Shown: piece after piece, positions 6,081 through 12,282 of the stretch
How positions within the stretch are numbered: position 1 is the stretch's first letter
How the letters are laid out: the number at the start of each line of letters is the position of its first letter
NCBI GenBank assembly: GCA_943354525.1
Contig: CALRCI010000015.1
Coordinates: 1-12,282, forward strand
Direction: 5' to 3'
DNA from: Candidatus Nomurabacteria bacterium
Lineage (GTDB): Bacteria; Patescibacteriota; Minisyncoccia; Phycocordibacterales; UBA9973
DNA length: 12,282 bases
Notes under the pieces: generated by a model
What the model saw: only the letters and a program-made list of their open reading frames with translations
What the model was told of the DNA's origin: nothing
Databases searched by the model: none
Made by a program: the position numbers and the translations under genes

Positions 6081-6755
6081 CTACTTTTTAGCAGTAGCGA
6101 AGAATAGGAGCACATAGCCGGCATCCCAGTCACCACCGTCGTCGAAGTCGCTGGCATCCCAGTCCCACTCGTCGCCGCTCCAGTACAGGCCCACGGCAAC
6201 CTTTTTTCCGTTTACCAAGACATGGAATAGATACCATTTGTCTTTCTTTAATTCATATCCCAAAACTTGTTTGGCAAGCTGTGGCTGGAAGATAAGCAGA
6301 TACGATACACAGAAGAATGTGTCCAAATCCATACAGCCCGGATTTCCCGCGCCTTCTTGGATTCGCGTATCATCCATGTTTTCCGGCAGAACATATTCGG
6401 AAAGATTTCCTAAATCGTTCCGCACTTGCACCATGCGCTTCAGATTGGGTTTGATAATCCAATCTTCCGTGTTGCCGGAAATATCCATGCGGGTATCTCC
6501 TTTTGTGGCACGCTGACGGAAAATATCGCCGACCATGAATACATTTGCCAGTATGTAATTGAACCGGCAGCCGTTGTTGATGAATTTTATCAGGTTGTCG
6601 AAAAACGTTTCCTTGTCTTCGGCGTCAATGGCTTCTTGAATTTTGTCGCCATCGATTTCTGATAATTTTTTGCTGTTGTTGATTACCAAACCGAAAAATA
6701 AGGTTTGCAACATTGTCAGAAAAGCTCCGACTTGCTTGAATGATGTTGGTTTCAT
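6081..6755 (-). CDS. DGR target protein with C-terminal variable region
   Basis: A 224-aa protein whose last 40 residues are encoded by the VR. Residues 1-180 match no family I recognise. They are mostly helical in character, with a hydrophobic stretch at 11-25 and cysteines at 63, 141 and 149. The tail VAVGLYWSGDEWDWDASDFD and GDWDAGYVLLFF has the Trp/Asp/Gly-rich look of C-type-lectin-fold DGR variable domains. The diversified residues are 189, 191, 193, 198, 200, 202, 206, 208, 211, 214 and possibly 220. No clear signal peptide is present, so it may act in the cytoplasm or be exported by another route. The ATG at 6753-6755 has a GAGG 12 nt upstream. An in-frame TTG at 6783-6785 sits 6 nt after a -10 box and is a real alternative. 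A strong terminator follows the stop. Confidence 0.88.
   Translation of the reverse strand: MKPTSFKQVGAFLTMLQTLFFGLVINNSKKLSEIDGDKIQEAIDAEDKETFFDNLIKFINNGCRFNYILANVFMVGDIFRQRATKGDTRMDISGNTEDWIIKPNLKRMVQVRNDLGNLSEYVLPENMDDTRIQEGAGNPGCMDLDTFFCVSYLLIFQPQLAKQVLGYELKKDKWYLFHVLVNGKKVAVGLYWSGDEWDWDASDFDDGGDWDAGYVLLFFATAKK
6092..6201 (-). repeat. DGR variable repeat (VR)
   Basis: The 3' end of the target gene, 110 bp, 96 of 110 identical to the TR. Changes on the coding strand are ten A-to-G, three A-to-T and one A-to-C. Codon outcomes are Asn to Gly (2), Tyr (2), Ser (2) and Asp (4), plus Glu to Ala at the 3' edge. The GAC and GAG codons between the changed ones are conserved. A 16-base identical stretch near the 3' end (plus-strand 6098-6115) would suit initiation of homing. 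Confidence 0.96.
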
Positions 6756-6791
6756 TGTGATACAATGCCTCGCTATCTTCGCCAAACGGCT

Positions 6792-6820
6792 ATTTTACGG
6801 GGACTTTTTTAGTTTGAAAA
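6792..6820 (-). promoter_or_regulatory. Target gene promoter
   Basis: On the minus strand TTTTCA (6815-6820), a 17-bp spacer and TAAAAT (6792-6797) lie 6 nt before the TTG at 6783-6785. Transcription would begin near 6785. That leaves a 30-nt leader if the ATG at 6755 is used, or none if the TTG is used. Confidence 0.5.
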
Positions 6821-6902
6821 GAAAATAGTCTCATACGCTATTCTGGTCGAATGATAGCATTATTATTCAATTTTGTCAATACTCTGTACAAATGCGCTCG
6901 TG

Positions 6903-6917
6903 AGGAGTCCGACTCCT
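6903..6917. repeat. Palindrome AGGAGT-CCG-ACTCCT
   Basis: A perfect 6-bp inverted repeat with a CCG loop lies between the rplU terminator and the target promoter. Its GTCCGAC centre and loop equal those of the palindrome at 4205-4231. No T-tract follows, so it is not an obvious terminator. The rest of the 172-bp gap 6786-6957 holds only the target promoter and the rplU terminator. Confidence 0.6.
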
Positions 6918-6928
6918 AACATCTGCAA

Positions 6929-6960
6929 TAAAAAATCTCAGTTAAAACTGAGATTTTTTA
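6929..6960 (-). terminator. rplU terminator overlapping its stop codon
   Basis: An inverted repeat of about 15 bp (6929-6943 with 6946-6960, core ATCTCAGTT/AACTGAGAT) lies on the rplU TAA at 6958-6960. On the minus strand the second arm ends in a TTTTTT tract. It is a compact intrinsic terminator that begins at the stop codon. Confidence 0.8.
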
Positions 6961-7275
6961 TTTGATTGCTGAGATTTTGATTTCGGTGAAAGGTTGTTTG
7001 TGGCCGTTTTTCTTGAAATAGCGGGATTTCTGGAGGTATTTGATGACGGTGACTTTTGGAGCGAGGCCATTTCGGACGAAATGCGCTTCTACGGTCGCGC
7101 CGTCGATGTAGGGCGTACCGATCGTCGTGTCCTTGCCGTTATCGACGAGGAGGACCTTGTCAAAGCCGATTTTCTCGCCTTTTTTGCGGCTGCCGGAAAG
7201 ACGCTCGATCTTGAGCGTGTCGCCCACCGAGACGTTATACTGCTTTCCGCCTGTTTCTATAACTGCAAATTCCAT
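6958..7275 (-). CDS. rplU: Ribosomal protein bL21
   Basis: A 105-aa large-subunit protein that binds 23S rRNA. It starts MEFAVIETGGKQYNVSVGD, the standard bL21 opening (xxAVIxTGGKQYxV). It continues through KIGFDKVLLV and GTPYIDGATVEA to the basic KYLQKSRYFKKNGHKQPFT segment typical of the C-terminus. Length is normal. The usual partner rpmA (bL27) does not follow; the DGR lies downstream instead. The ATG at 7273-7275 is 6 nt after a -10 box, so the message is probably leaderless. The promoter shares its -35 with corA. Confidence 0.95.
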   Translation of the reverse strand: MEFAVIETGGKQYNVSVGDTLKIERLSGSRKKGEKIGFDKVLLVDNGKDTTIGTPYIDGATVEAHFVRNGLAPKVTVIKYLQKSRYFKKNGHKQPFTEIKISAIK

Positions 7276-7281
7276 GCGGTC

Positions 7282-7310
7282 ATACTACACGAAATCCCCA
7301 TAGATTGCAA
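7282..7310 (-). promoter_or_regulatory. rplU promoter
   Basis: On the minus strand TTGCAA (7305-7310), a 17-bp spacer and TAGTAT (7282-7287), then 6 nt to the rplU ATG. TTGCAA is self-complementary and is also the -35 of the divergent corA promoter. Confidence 0.6.
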
Positions 7311-7333
7311 GCCTGTGAGAGACACGATATACT
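7305..7333 (+). promoter_or_regulatory. corA-cysS promoter
   Basis: TTGCAA (7305-7310), a 17-bp spacer and TATACT (7328-7333), then 7 nt to the corA ATG at 7341. It shares the -35 hexamer with the rplU promoter in mirror image. Confidence 0.6.
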
Positions 7334-7340
7334 GAATTAT

Positions 7341-8252
7341 ATGATTTCAAAATACACCTACAAAAAACTCACGTGGATCGACCTCGAAAGTCCCACGCGC
7401 GAAGAAGTTCGTACCGTCACAGAAGAATACGACATCCCCTCGCTCATCGCTGAAGAAGTGATCGAGAAGAGTGCCCGCGCCAAAGTTGACGTCTACTCCA
7501 ATGTCCTCTATCTCATCCTCCACTTCCCCACTGCCGGCCGCGGCGGCACGACTGACGAGCACGAACTCGATTTCGTCATCGGCAAGAACTTCATTATCAC
7601 GACACACTACGAGCTCGTTGATCCCCTCCATGAATTCGCGAAAATGTTCGAGGTCAATTCCGTTCTGGATAAGAGCGAGATCGGCTCGCACGCCGGATTC
7701 CTACTGTTCTTCATCCTCCGCGAGATGTATCGCCAGCTCACGGTGGAATTGGAAAGTATGAATGACGGTATTCGTGATATTGAACGCAATATCTTCGATA
7801 GCAAGGCCGAGAGTAAGATGGTAGAACGCATTTCCCTGATGAATCGCAATTTCGTCGACTTCAAACAGTCGATGCGCTACCATCGAGAAACCCTGGCGAG
7901 TCTCGAACATGCCGGCAAAACGTTTTTCGGCGAAGATTTTTCCTACTATCTCGGTGCGATCACCGGCGAGTACAACAAAGTCCAGAACATGCTCGACAGC
8001 CACCGTGAAGTTCTCTCCGATCTCCGCGAAACCAACGACTCCCTCCTCTCGGCGAAAACGAACGACACGATCAAGAAGCTGACCGTCATGACATTCACCA
8101 TGCTGCCGCTCACCCTCATCACCGGAGTCTTCACGATGAACTCCGATCTCGTTTTCATCCACACCGTCAAGGATTTCTATATCGTCATCGGCGCCATGTC
8201 GCTGACAGCCGTCATTATGTTTATCTACTTCAAGAACAAGAAATGGCTTTAG
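7341..8252 (+). CDS. corA: CorA-family divalent cation channel
   Basis: A 303-aa member of the CorA magnesium/cobalt transporter family, pentameric channels of the cytoplasmic membrane. The N-terminal cytoplasmic domain (about 1-235) shows LTWIDLESPTREEV and long charged helices, including the stalk LMNRNFVDFKQSMRYHRETL. Two transmembrane helices follow (about 247-264 and 279-297), then a short basic tail KNKKWL. The signature at the end of the first helix reads GVFTMN (262-267), where CorA has GMN; Met-Asn is kept but Gly is Thr. The ATG at 7341 is chosen because the -10 box is 7 nt upstream. An earlier in-frame start at 7305 would lie inside the promoter. The last 10 bases overlap cysS. Confidence 0.88.
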   Translation: MISKYTYKKLTWIDLESPTREEVRTVTEEYDIPSLIAEEVIEKSARAKVDVYSNVLYLILHFPTAGRGGTTDEHELDFVIGKNFIITTHYELVDPLHEFAKMFEVNSVLDKSEIGSHAGFLLFFILREMYRQLTVELESMNDGIRDIERNIFDSKAESKMVERISLMNRNFVDFKQSMRYHRETLASLEHAGKTFFGEDFSYYLGAITGEYNKVQNMLDSHREVLSDLRETNDSLLSAKTNDTIKKLTVMTFTMLPLTLITGVFTMNSDLVFIHTVKDFYIVIGAMSLTAVIMFIYFKNKKWL

Positions 8253-9589
8253 AGCTGTACAATTCGCTCACTCGACAGATCGAAACATTCACTCCGCTCC
8301 GTCCGCCCAAAGTTACGCTCTATACGTGCGGACCGACAGTCTATAATTATCCGCATATCGGTAACTATCGCGCCTACATCTTCGGTGATATTTTGAAGCG
8401 CACACTTCTCTATGCGGGTTATGATGTTCTTCATGTCATGAACATTACTGACATCGACGACAAGACGATCCGTGACTCACAGCTTGCCGGCAAATCACTT
8501 CTCGAATTTACAAAATTTTTCACGAATGAATTCTACCGCGATCGCGATACGCTCAACATAGTGCCCGCAAATATCTATCCAAAGGCAACGGAGTATGTCG
8601 AGAAAATGGTCGCGCTGATTGAGATGCTGATCGAAAAAGGTTTTGCCTACAAAGGCGAGGATGGCAGCGTCTATTTCTCTATCAGCAAAGACGCTGACTA
8701 CGGCAAACTCTCACATATAGAACGCAGTGCGCTGGAAGAAAACGCCGGCGGTCGTTTGAAATCAGATGAATATGAAAAAGATAATCCGCAGGACTTCGCG
8801 TTGTGGAAGGTATGGGATGCGGCGGACGGTGAAGTGTTTTGGAATACAACGCTTGGCAAAGGCCGTCCCGGCTGGCACATCGAATGCTCGGCGATGAGCA
8901 TGGACACGCTCGGCGTCACGATTGATATTCATACCGGCGGCATCGACAATATGTTTCCGCACCACGAAAACGAAATTGCCCAGAGTGAATGCGCGACCGG
9001 CCGGGCATTTGTACGCTACTGGATGCACAATGGCTGGCTCCTCGTCAATGATAAGAAGATGTCGAAGAGCGCGGGAAATTTTTATACACTGCGCGACCTG
9101 TCGGAACGCGGATTTGATCCACTCGCCTATCGCTACTTTCTCATGCAGGCGCACTACCGCCGCGAAATCAATCTCAACTGGGATGCGTTGTCCGCATCTG
9201 AGACTGCACTTCGCAAATTGCGCGAACTCGTGAGTGAACTTCCTGACGGCGGTACGGTTGATGCAAATTACAAAGAGCGTTTCCAGAAAATTATTGAGCA
9301 TGACCTCGATACGCCGCGTGCACTCGCACTCCTCCATGAACTCGCAAAAGATTTGCATGTCTCTTCCGCCGACAAACGCGCCACGATGCTCGACTTCGAT
9401 TGCGTCTTCGGATTCAAACTCGATCTAGCTGCTGAAATCCCCGAATCTATTCTCGAACTCGCCATCCGTCGTGAGAGTGCCCGCGCCGAAAAAGATTTCG
9501 CACTCTCCGATGAGCTACGCACTGAAATAGAAAAAGCCGGTTTCGGTGTCAAAGACACCGAAACCGGCCAGAAGGTTTTTAAGCTATAG
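8243..9589 (+). CDS. cysS: Cysteinyl-tRNA synthetase
   Basis: A 448-aa class Ia enzyme that charges tRNA-Cys. It begins with the family opening LYNSLTRQIETF and YTCGPTVYN, with zinc ligand Cys29. The HIGH-type motif is HIGN (38-41), followed by VMNITDIDDKT. The remaining zinc-site elements are WHIECSAMS and GGIDNMFPHHENEIAQSE, and KMSKS follows near 270. The C-terminal helical region includes AEKDFALSDELR. Length is at the short end of the normal range. The start overlaps the corA stop by 10 bp, so the two are co-transcribed and probably translationally coupled. An intrinsic-terminator hairpin is embedded in the last 18 codons. Confidence 0.97.
   Translation: MALELYNSLTRQIETFTPLRPPKVTLYTCGPTVYNYPHIGNYRAYIFGDILKRTLLYAGYDVLHVMNITDIDDKTIRDSQLAGKSLLEFTKFFTNEFYRDRDTLNIVPANIYPKATEYVEKMVALIEMLIEKGFAYKGEDGSVYFSISKDADYGKLSHIERSALEENAGGRLKSDEYEKDNPQDFALWKVWDAADGEVFWNTTLGKGRPGWHIECSAMSMDTLGVTIDIHTGGIDNMFPHHENEIAQSECATGRAFVRYWMHNGWLLVNDKKMSKSAGNFYTLRDLSERGFDPLAYRYFLMQAHYRREINLNWDALSASETALRKLRELVSELPDGGTVDANYKERFQKIIEHDLDTPRALALLHELAKDLHVSSADKRATMLDFDCVFGFKLDLAAEIPESILELAIRRESARAEKDFALSDELRTEIEKAGFGVKDTETGQKVFKL
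9536..9580 (+). terminator. Terminator inside the 3' end of cysS
   Basis: A perfect 15-bp inverted repeat (9536-9550 with 9554-9568) with an AAA loop is followed 7 nt later by TTTTT (9576-9580). It lies entirely within coding sequence for KAGFGVKDTETGQKVF. The stop codon comes 7 nt after the T-tract. It probably ends or attenuates the corA-cysS transcript, or forms near the ribosome at the end of translation. Confidence 0.55.
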
Positions 9590-9596
9590 TCAAGAT

Positions 9597-9742
9597 TGCC
9601 GCGCATTTAAAATTTTATTTTCAGAATCGCGACAATTTGGTTTCTTTTTATAAGCTTCCGCGCGCGACATTGCGCCTACGATAGTTTTATTTCTTAAAGG
9701 GTCGCGAACGGCCCCTGAAAATAAAATTTTAAATGCGCGGCA
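9597..9742. mobile_element. MITE-like element with 28-bp perfect terminal inverted repeats
   Basis: Two perfect 28-bp inverted repeats (9597-9624 and 9715-9742, outer end TGCCGCGCATTT) enclose 90 bp without a reading frame. The flanking octamers GTCAAGAT (9589-9596) and GTCTAGAT (9743-9750) agree in seven of eight bases, like a decayed target-site duplication. An inner 7-bp pair (9627-9633 with 9701-9707) lets the core fold further. It fills the gap between the convergent cysS and dnaJ genes and ends 2 bp before the dnaJ stop codon. A large bidirectional terminator or REP-type repeat is the alternative reading. Confidence 0.5.
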
Positions 9743-9744
9743 GT

Positions 9745-10821
9745 CTAGATTCCTTCTTCCCTCAGCTTGAGAATTTCTTCTCGAGCTTTTTTGTTGAGTT
9801 TCGTTGGCATCTTGATCTTTGTGTGGATCAGGAAATCGCCGCGCTTGCCGCGAGTTGCCGATGGTACGCCTTTTTCGCGAATGCGGAGAATTTCGCCGGG
9901 CGCAAGACCTTCGGGAATTTTTACAGTCACTGTGCCATCGAGCGTCTCGACTTTGTAATCGGCGCCGAGGAGCGCATCAGTGAGTTTGACCTGAAGATTC
10001 GTCGAAAGATTTGCGCCATCGCGCATGATACTCGTGTGTGGTGTGACATTGACTTTGATATAGAGATCGCCGGCCATGCCATGTGCCACTGCTTCGCCCA
10101 TGCCGGACATGCGAATCATTTCGCCGTCGTTGATACCAGCTGGAATCTTGATAGAAATTTCTTCGTCGTTGCGATAAATACCGTGACCGTGACAGGTCGT
10201 GCATTTCTCGGCAGGAATTTTGCCGGAGCCATGACACGTCTCACAGGTGCGCGTCGCCTGAAATGCGCCGAGAATCGAGCGCTTCACTTCATGGATCTGG
10301 CCTTTGCCATTACATGCCTTACAGGTATCCATTTTTGTTCCTGCTTTCGCGCCAGTACCTGAACACGTCTTACAGGTGCTGACTTTGGAAATGAGAATCT
10401 TGCGCTCCGTGCCGAAAATCGCGTCTTTGAATGAGATGAGAATTTCTGTAGACATATCACGTCCGCGGCGAGGTTGATTCTGCGTACGCATGCCGCCGCC
10501 AAAAAATTCGCTGAAAATATCTCCGAGATCACCCATGTCGAATCCCTGTGCCTGCGAGAAATCAAATCCTCCGAATCCTTGCGCGCCATTGAAACCGCCG
10601 AAGCCTTGTGGACCATCAGCTGAACCGAATTGATCGTACTGCGCGCGTTTCTTCTCATCCGAGAGCACTTGGTACGCCTCGTTTACTTCTTTGAATTTAG
10701 TGTCATTGCCGCCGTTCTTGTCGGGGTGGTACTTGTGAGCAAGCTTGTGAAAAGCTTTCTTGACCTCGTCTTTTGAGGCAGTCTTTTCGACTCCGAGAAT
10801 ATTGTAATAGTCCTTTGGCAT
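9745..10821 (-). CDS. dnaJ: Chaperone DnaJ (Hsp40)
   Basis: A 358-aa type I J-protein that stimulates DnaK ATPase and delivers unfolded clients. The J-domain (1-65) carries DYYNILGV and the HPD triad at 32-34. A Gly/Phe-rich linker (about 66-115) follows, with GGF repeats. The zinc-finger domain has all four CxxCxGxG modules (starting at 150, 167, 193 and 207). The C-terminal client-binding domains include IKIPAGINDGEMIRMSG and VKIPEGLAPGE, ending in KKAREEILKLREEGI. Length is typical. grpE and dnaK are not adjacent. The ATG at 10819-10821 is 6 nt after an extended -10 box, so the message is predicted to be leaderless. Only 22 nt separate it from the helicase gene upstream. Confidence 0.96.
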   Translation of the reverse strand: MPKDYYNILGVEKTASKDEVKKAFHKLAHKYHPDKNGGNDTKFKEVNEAYQVLSDEKKRAQYDQFGSADGPQGFGGFNGAQGFGGFDFSQAQGFDMGDLGDIFSEFFGGGMRTQNQPRRGRDMSTEILISFKDAIFGTERKILISKVSTCKTCSGTGAKAGTKMDTCKACNGKGQIHEVKRSILGAFQATRTCETCHGSGKIPAEKCTTCHGHGIYRNDEEISIKIPAGINDGEMIRMSGMGEAVAHGMAGDLYIKVNVTPHTSIMRDGANLSTNLQVKLTDALLGADYKVETLDGTVTVKIPEGLAPGEILRIREKGVPSATRGKRGDFLIHTKIKMPTKLNKKAREEILKLREEGI

Positions 10822-10827
10822 ATAGGT

Positions 10828-10856
10828 ATAATAGCACGAAAATCTACTCTTGTGAA
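10828..10856 (-). promoter_or_regulatory. dnaJ promoter
   Basis: On the minus strand TTCACA (10851-10856, five of six -35 consensus bases), a 17-bp spacer and TATTAT (10828-10833) extended by TGC, then 6 nt to the dnaJ ATG. The -35 lies inside the 3' coding end of the helicase gene. No CIRCE-type inverted repeat is seen. Confidence 0.65.
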
Positions 10857-12282
10857 TCGCGCGGAATGGCGAGCAGAATCCGTGCCAGACGGATATCTTC
10901 GAATGATAATTTCGACTTTTTCTTCTCTAAATAATTCTTCAGCGGCGTCAGTTTGGAAGTTTTGACCATCGTGTAGGCATCACTCACCAGATGCAAATCA
11001 TCTTTGGAAAACGGCATCGGGATCGTCGGCATCTCGTCGCCGCGCTCATACATCTTCTCGAGATGAGAGACAATTGTGCCGATCACGAGACCTCGTTCTT
11101 TGGCAATTTCTGCCACCGTCATTCCCTGCTTCAATAATTCGAGCGTCTTATTCTCGCTCGGAATTTTTGGAACTTTTATTTTCGGACCGACAGGTGTCAG
11201 CGAGCCGCCGGATGCGCGAATGAAATCGATATGTAATTCTTCTTTGCGTTTCTGATCAAATGACGTAAATTCTTTCGTATGTTTCTGGGAAAGTGTCTGC
11301 ATCTCGATATCGAAATCGCGCACGGCTTCTGAGACGGCAATTCTTCCGAAATTAATTCCGTAGAGTGTCAGCCCTTTCAGTGTTCGCGCACGCGAGAGCG
11401 CGACGTAGACTTGTCCCGGAGCAAACGCCTTCGATAAATCCATCTCAACACTGTCGAGCGACATTCCTTGGCTCTTGTGCACGGTAATCGCCCAGGCATA
11501 ACGGAGCGGAATCTGCGCAATCTCGGCGAGAACTTTGCCATTGTCTTCGATGTGCCAGTCCATCGGAGCCGCCAGAATCTGCTCGCCGGACTTCGTCAGC
11601 ACAATTGGAAATCCATTATCACTGTCGAATCCGATAACTTCGCCGAGCGTGCCATTCACATAGCCTTCTTCAAAGTTATTTTTGACAAACATCACAAGTG
11701 CACCTTCACGAAGACGAAGTTCGGCCGGTGCGAGACACGTCGACTTCATCGCTTCGACGAGCTGCGGATTGCCTTTGCCGTGCATGTTGTAGACATGTTC
11801 CGGACCGGATAGTTTCGCGTATTCAGACGCATTGATCACATCGACATCGACATTGTGCGGATAGAGTTTCGTCGCCTGCGAATCTGCGACGGGTTCATCG
11901 GCAAACCGCGAACGGAGGAGTTCGATGGCATCTTCAGACAATTCCCCGCTTCGCATTTCGTTGAGTACACGCACGAGTCCGTCGTCGGTCTGGCGATGCT
12001 GTTCTTCGAGATAGCAGATGATGAGATTGAGATCACCCCAGACTTCGGCACGGAATGCAAATTCGTCGTCGAGATTTTTCTCTTCGGCGGTGCGCTTCGT
12101 CACCGGCGGAAGCTGGAAGAAATCGCCGGAGAGTACGACTTGCACGCCGCCAAATGGCGCGTCACGTCGGCGGAGCGTGCGGAGTACATGATCTACCATG
12201 TCGAGACGCTTGGCATGGAGCATGGAGATTTCGTCGATTATGAGAACTTTTAGTTTGTTGAGACGGTCGTAGAGATACTTCT
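10844..12282 (-). CDS. PIF1/RecD-like helicase with C-terminal HTH, 5' end missing
   Basis: The gene runs off the right edge; about 478 C-terminal residues are present. The frame enters with VLIIDEISMLHAKRLD, a Walker B (DEIS) motif, continuous with the rest. Further superfamily 1 motifs are SGDFFQLPPV, the C-terminal ITVHKSQGMSLD and YVALSRART, as in PIF1/RecD2-type 5'-3' DNA helicases. Walker A must lie just outside the window. After about residue 300 come a charged linker and a helix-turn-helix-like segment, GMTVAEIAKERGLVIGTIVS. It resembles the HTH_40 domain found at the C-termini of some helicases. A role in replication, repair or resolving DNA structures is likely. Its 3' end contains the dnaJ -35 box. 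Confidence 0.88.
   Translation of the reverse strand, partial: KYLYDRLNKLKVLIIDEISMLHAKRLDMVDHVLRTLRRRDAPFGGVQVVLSGDFFQLPPVTKRTAEEKNLDDEFAFRAEVWGDLNLIICYLEEQHRQTDDGLVRVLNEMRSGELSEDAIELLRSRFADEPVADSQATKLYPHNVDVDVINASEYAKLSGPEHVYNMHGKGNPQLVEAMKSTCLAPAELRLREGALVMFVKNNFEEGYVNGTLGEVIGFDSDNGFPIVLTKSGEQILAAPMDWHIEDNGKVLAEIAQIPLRYAWAITVHKSQGMSLDSVEMDLSKAFAPGQVYVALSRARTLKGLTLYGINFGRIAVSEAVRDFDIEMQTLSQKHTKEFTSFDQKRKEELHIDFIRASGGSLTPVGPKIKVPKIPSENKTLELLKQGMTVAEIAKERGLVIGTIVSHLEKMYERGDEMPTIPMPFSKDDLHLVSDAYTMVKTSKLTPLKNYLEKKKSKLSFEDIRLARILLAIPRDSQE

Noticed and set aside
5673..6201. TR and VR as ordinary duplication or CRISPR-like repeats
   Set aside because: There are only two copies, and the mismatches fall exclusively at template adenines, which neutral divergence or a CRISPR array would not give.
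1..12282. UGA recoding as in Absconditabacteria/Gracilibacteria
   Set aside because: All conserved genes read full length without in-frame TGA, and avd ends in TGA at its expected length.
1..12282. tRNA, rRNA, riboswitch or CRISPR array
   Set aside because: I saw no cloverleaf, rRNA core, T-box-like leader or regularly spaced repeats; the predicted leaderless starts leave little room for leader riboswitches.

Overview
The window is a gene-dense stretch of a small bacterial genome, most likely a Patescibacteria/CPR (Parcubacteria-like) member. This is an inference. It rests on compact housekeeping genes, a stand-alone rplU without rpmA beside it, a bAvd-type diversity-generating retroelement (DGR), and promoters lying so close to start codons that most transcripts look leaderless. 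The standard code fits: known families read through full length without in-frame TGA.

Layout. Bases 1-94 (-) hold the start of an aspartyl-type tRNA synthetase. Then, all on the minus strand, come a degenerate histidine-phosphatase-like protein (183-755), a small two-helix membrane protein (842-1072) and trpS (1077-2090). Divergently on + follow dnaB (2191-3582) and recR (3582-4199), overlapping by one base. Bases 4205-6820 are an AT-richer island holding a complete DGR. After it come rplU (-), then corA and cysS (+, overlapping), a MITE-like inverted-repeat element, dnaJ (-) and a truncated PIF1/RecD-like helicase (-).

The DGR is the main find. It has a DGR-type reverse transcriptase (4259-5206, -), an Avd accessory protein on the opposite strand (5284-5646, +), a template repeat (TR, 5673-5782) and a target gene (6081-6755, -) whose 3' end carries the variable repeat (VR, 6092-6201). 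TR and VR align over 110 bp without gaps. All 14 differences fall at adenines of the coding-strand TR, and all ten AAY codons of the TR have changed in the VR. This is the signature of adenine-specific mutagenic retrohoming. The TR looks like its own small transcription unit: a promoter overlaps the hairpin of the target gene's terminator, and a terminator overlaps the avd stop codon. An in-frame remnant of a target-like domain precedes the TR. An 11-base C/G homopolymer lies between avd and RT. As written it leaves the RT frame without a normal start codon and disconnects avd from its best promoter and ATG, so it is either an assembly error or a phase-variation switch.

Other points: six housekeeping or target genes and the predicted avd start have a -10 box 6-7 nt before a start codon. 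rplU and corA share one palindromic -35 hexamer with exact 17-bp spacing on both sides. cysS carries an intrinsic-terminator hairpin within its last codons.
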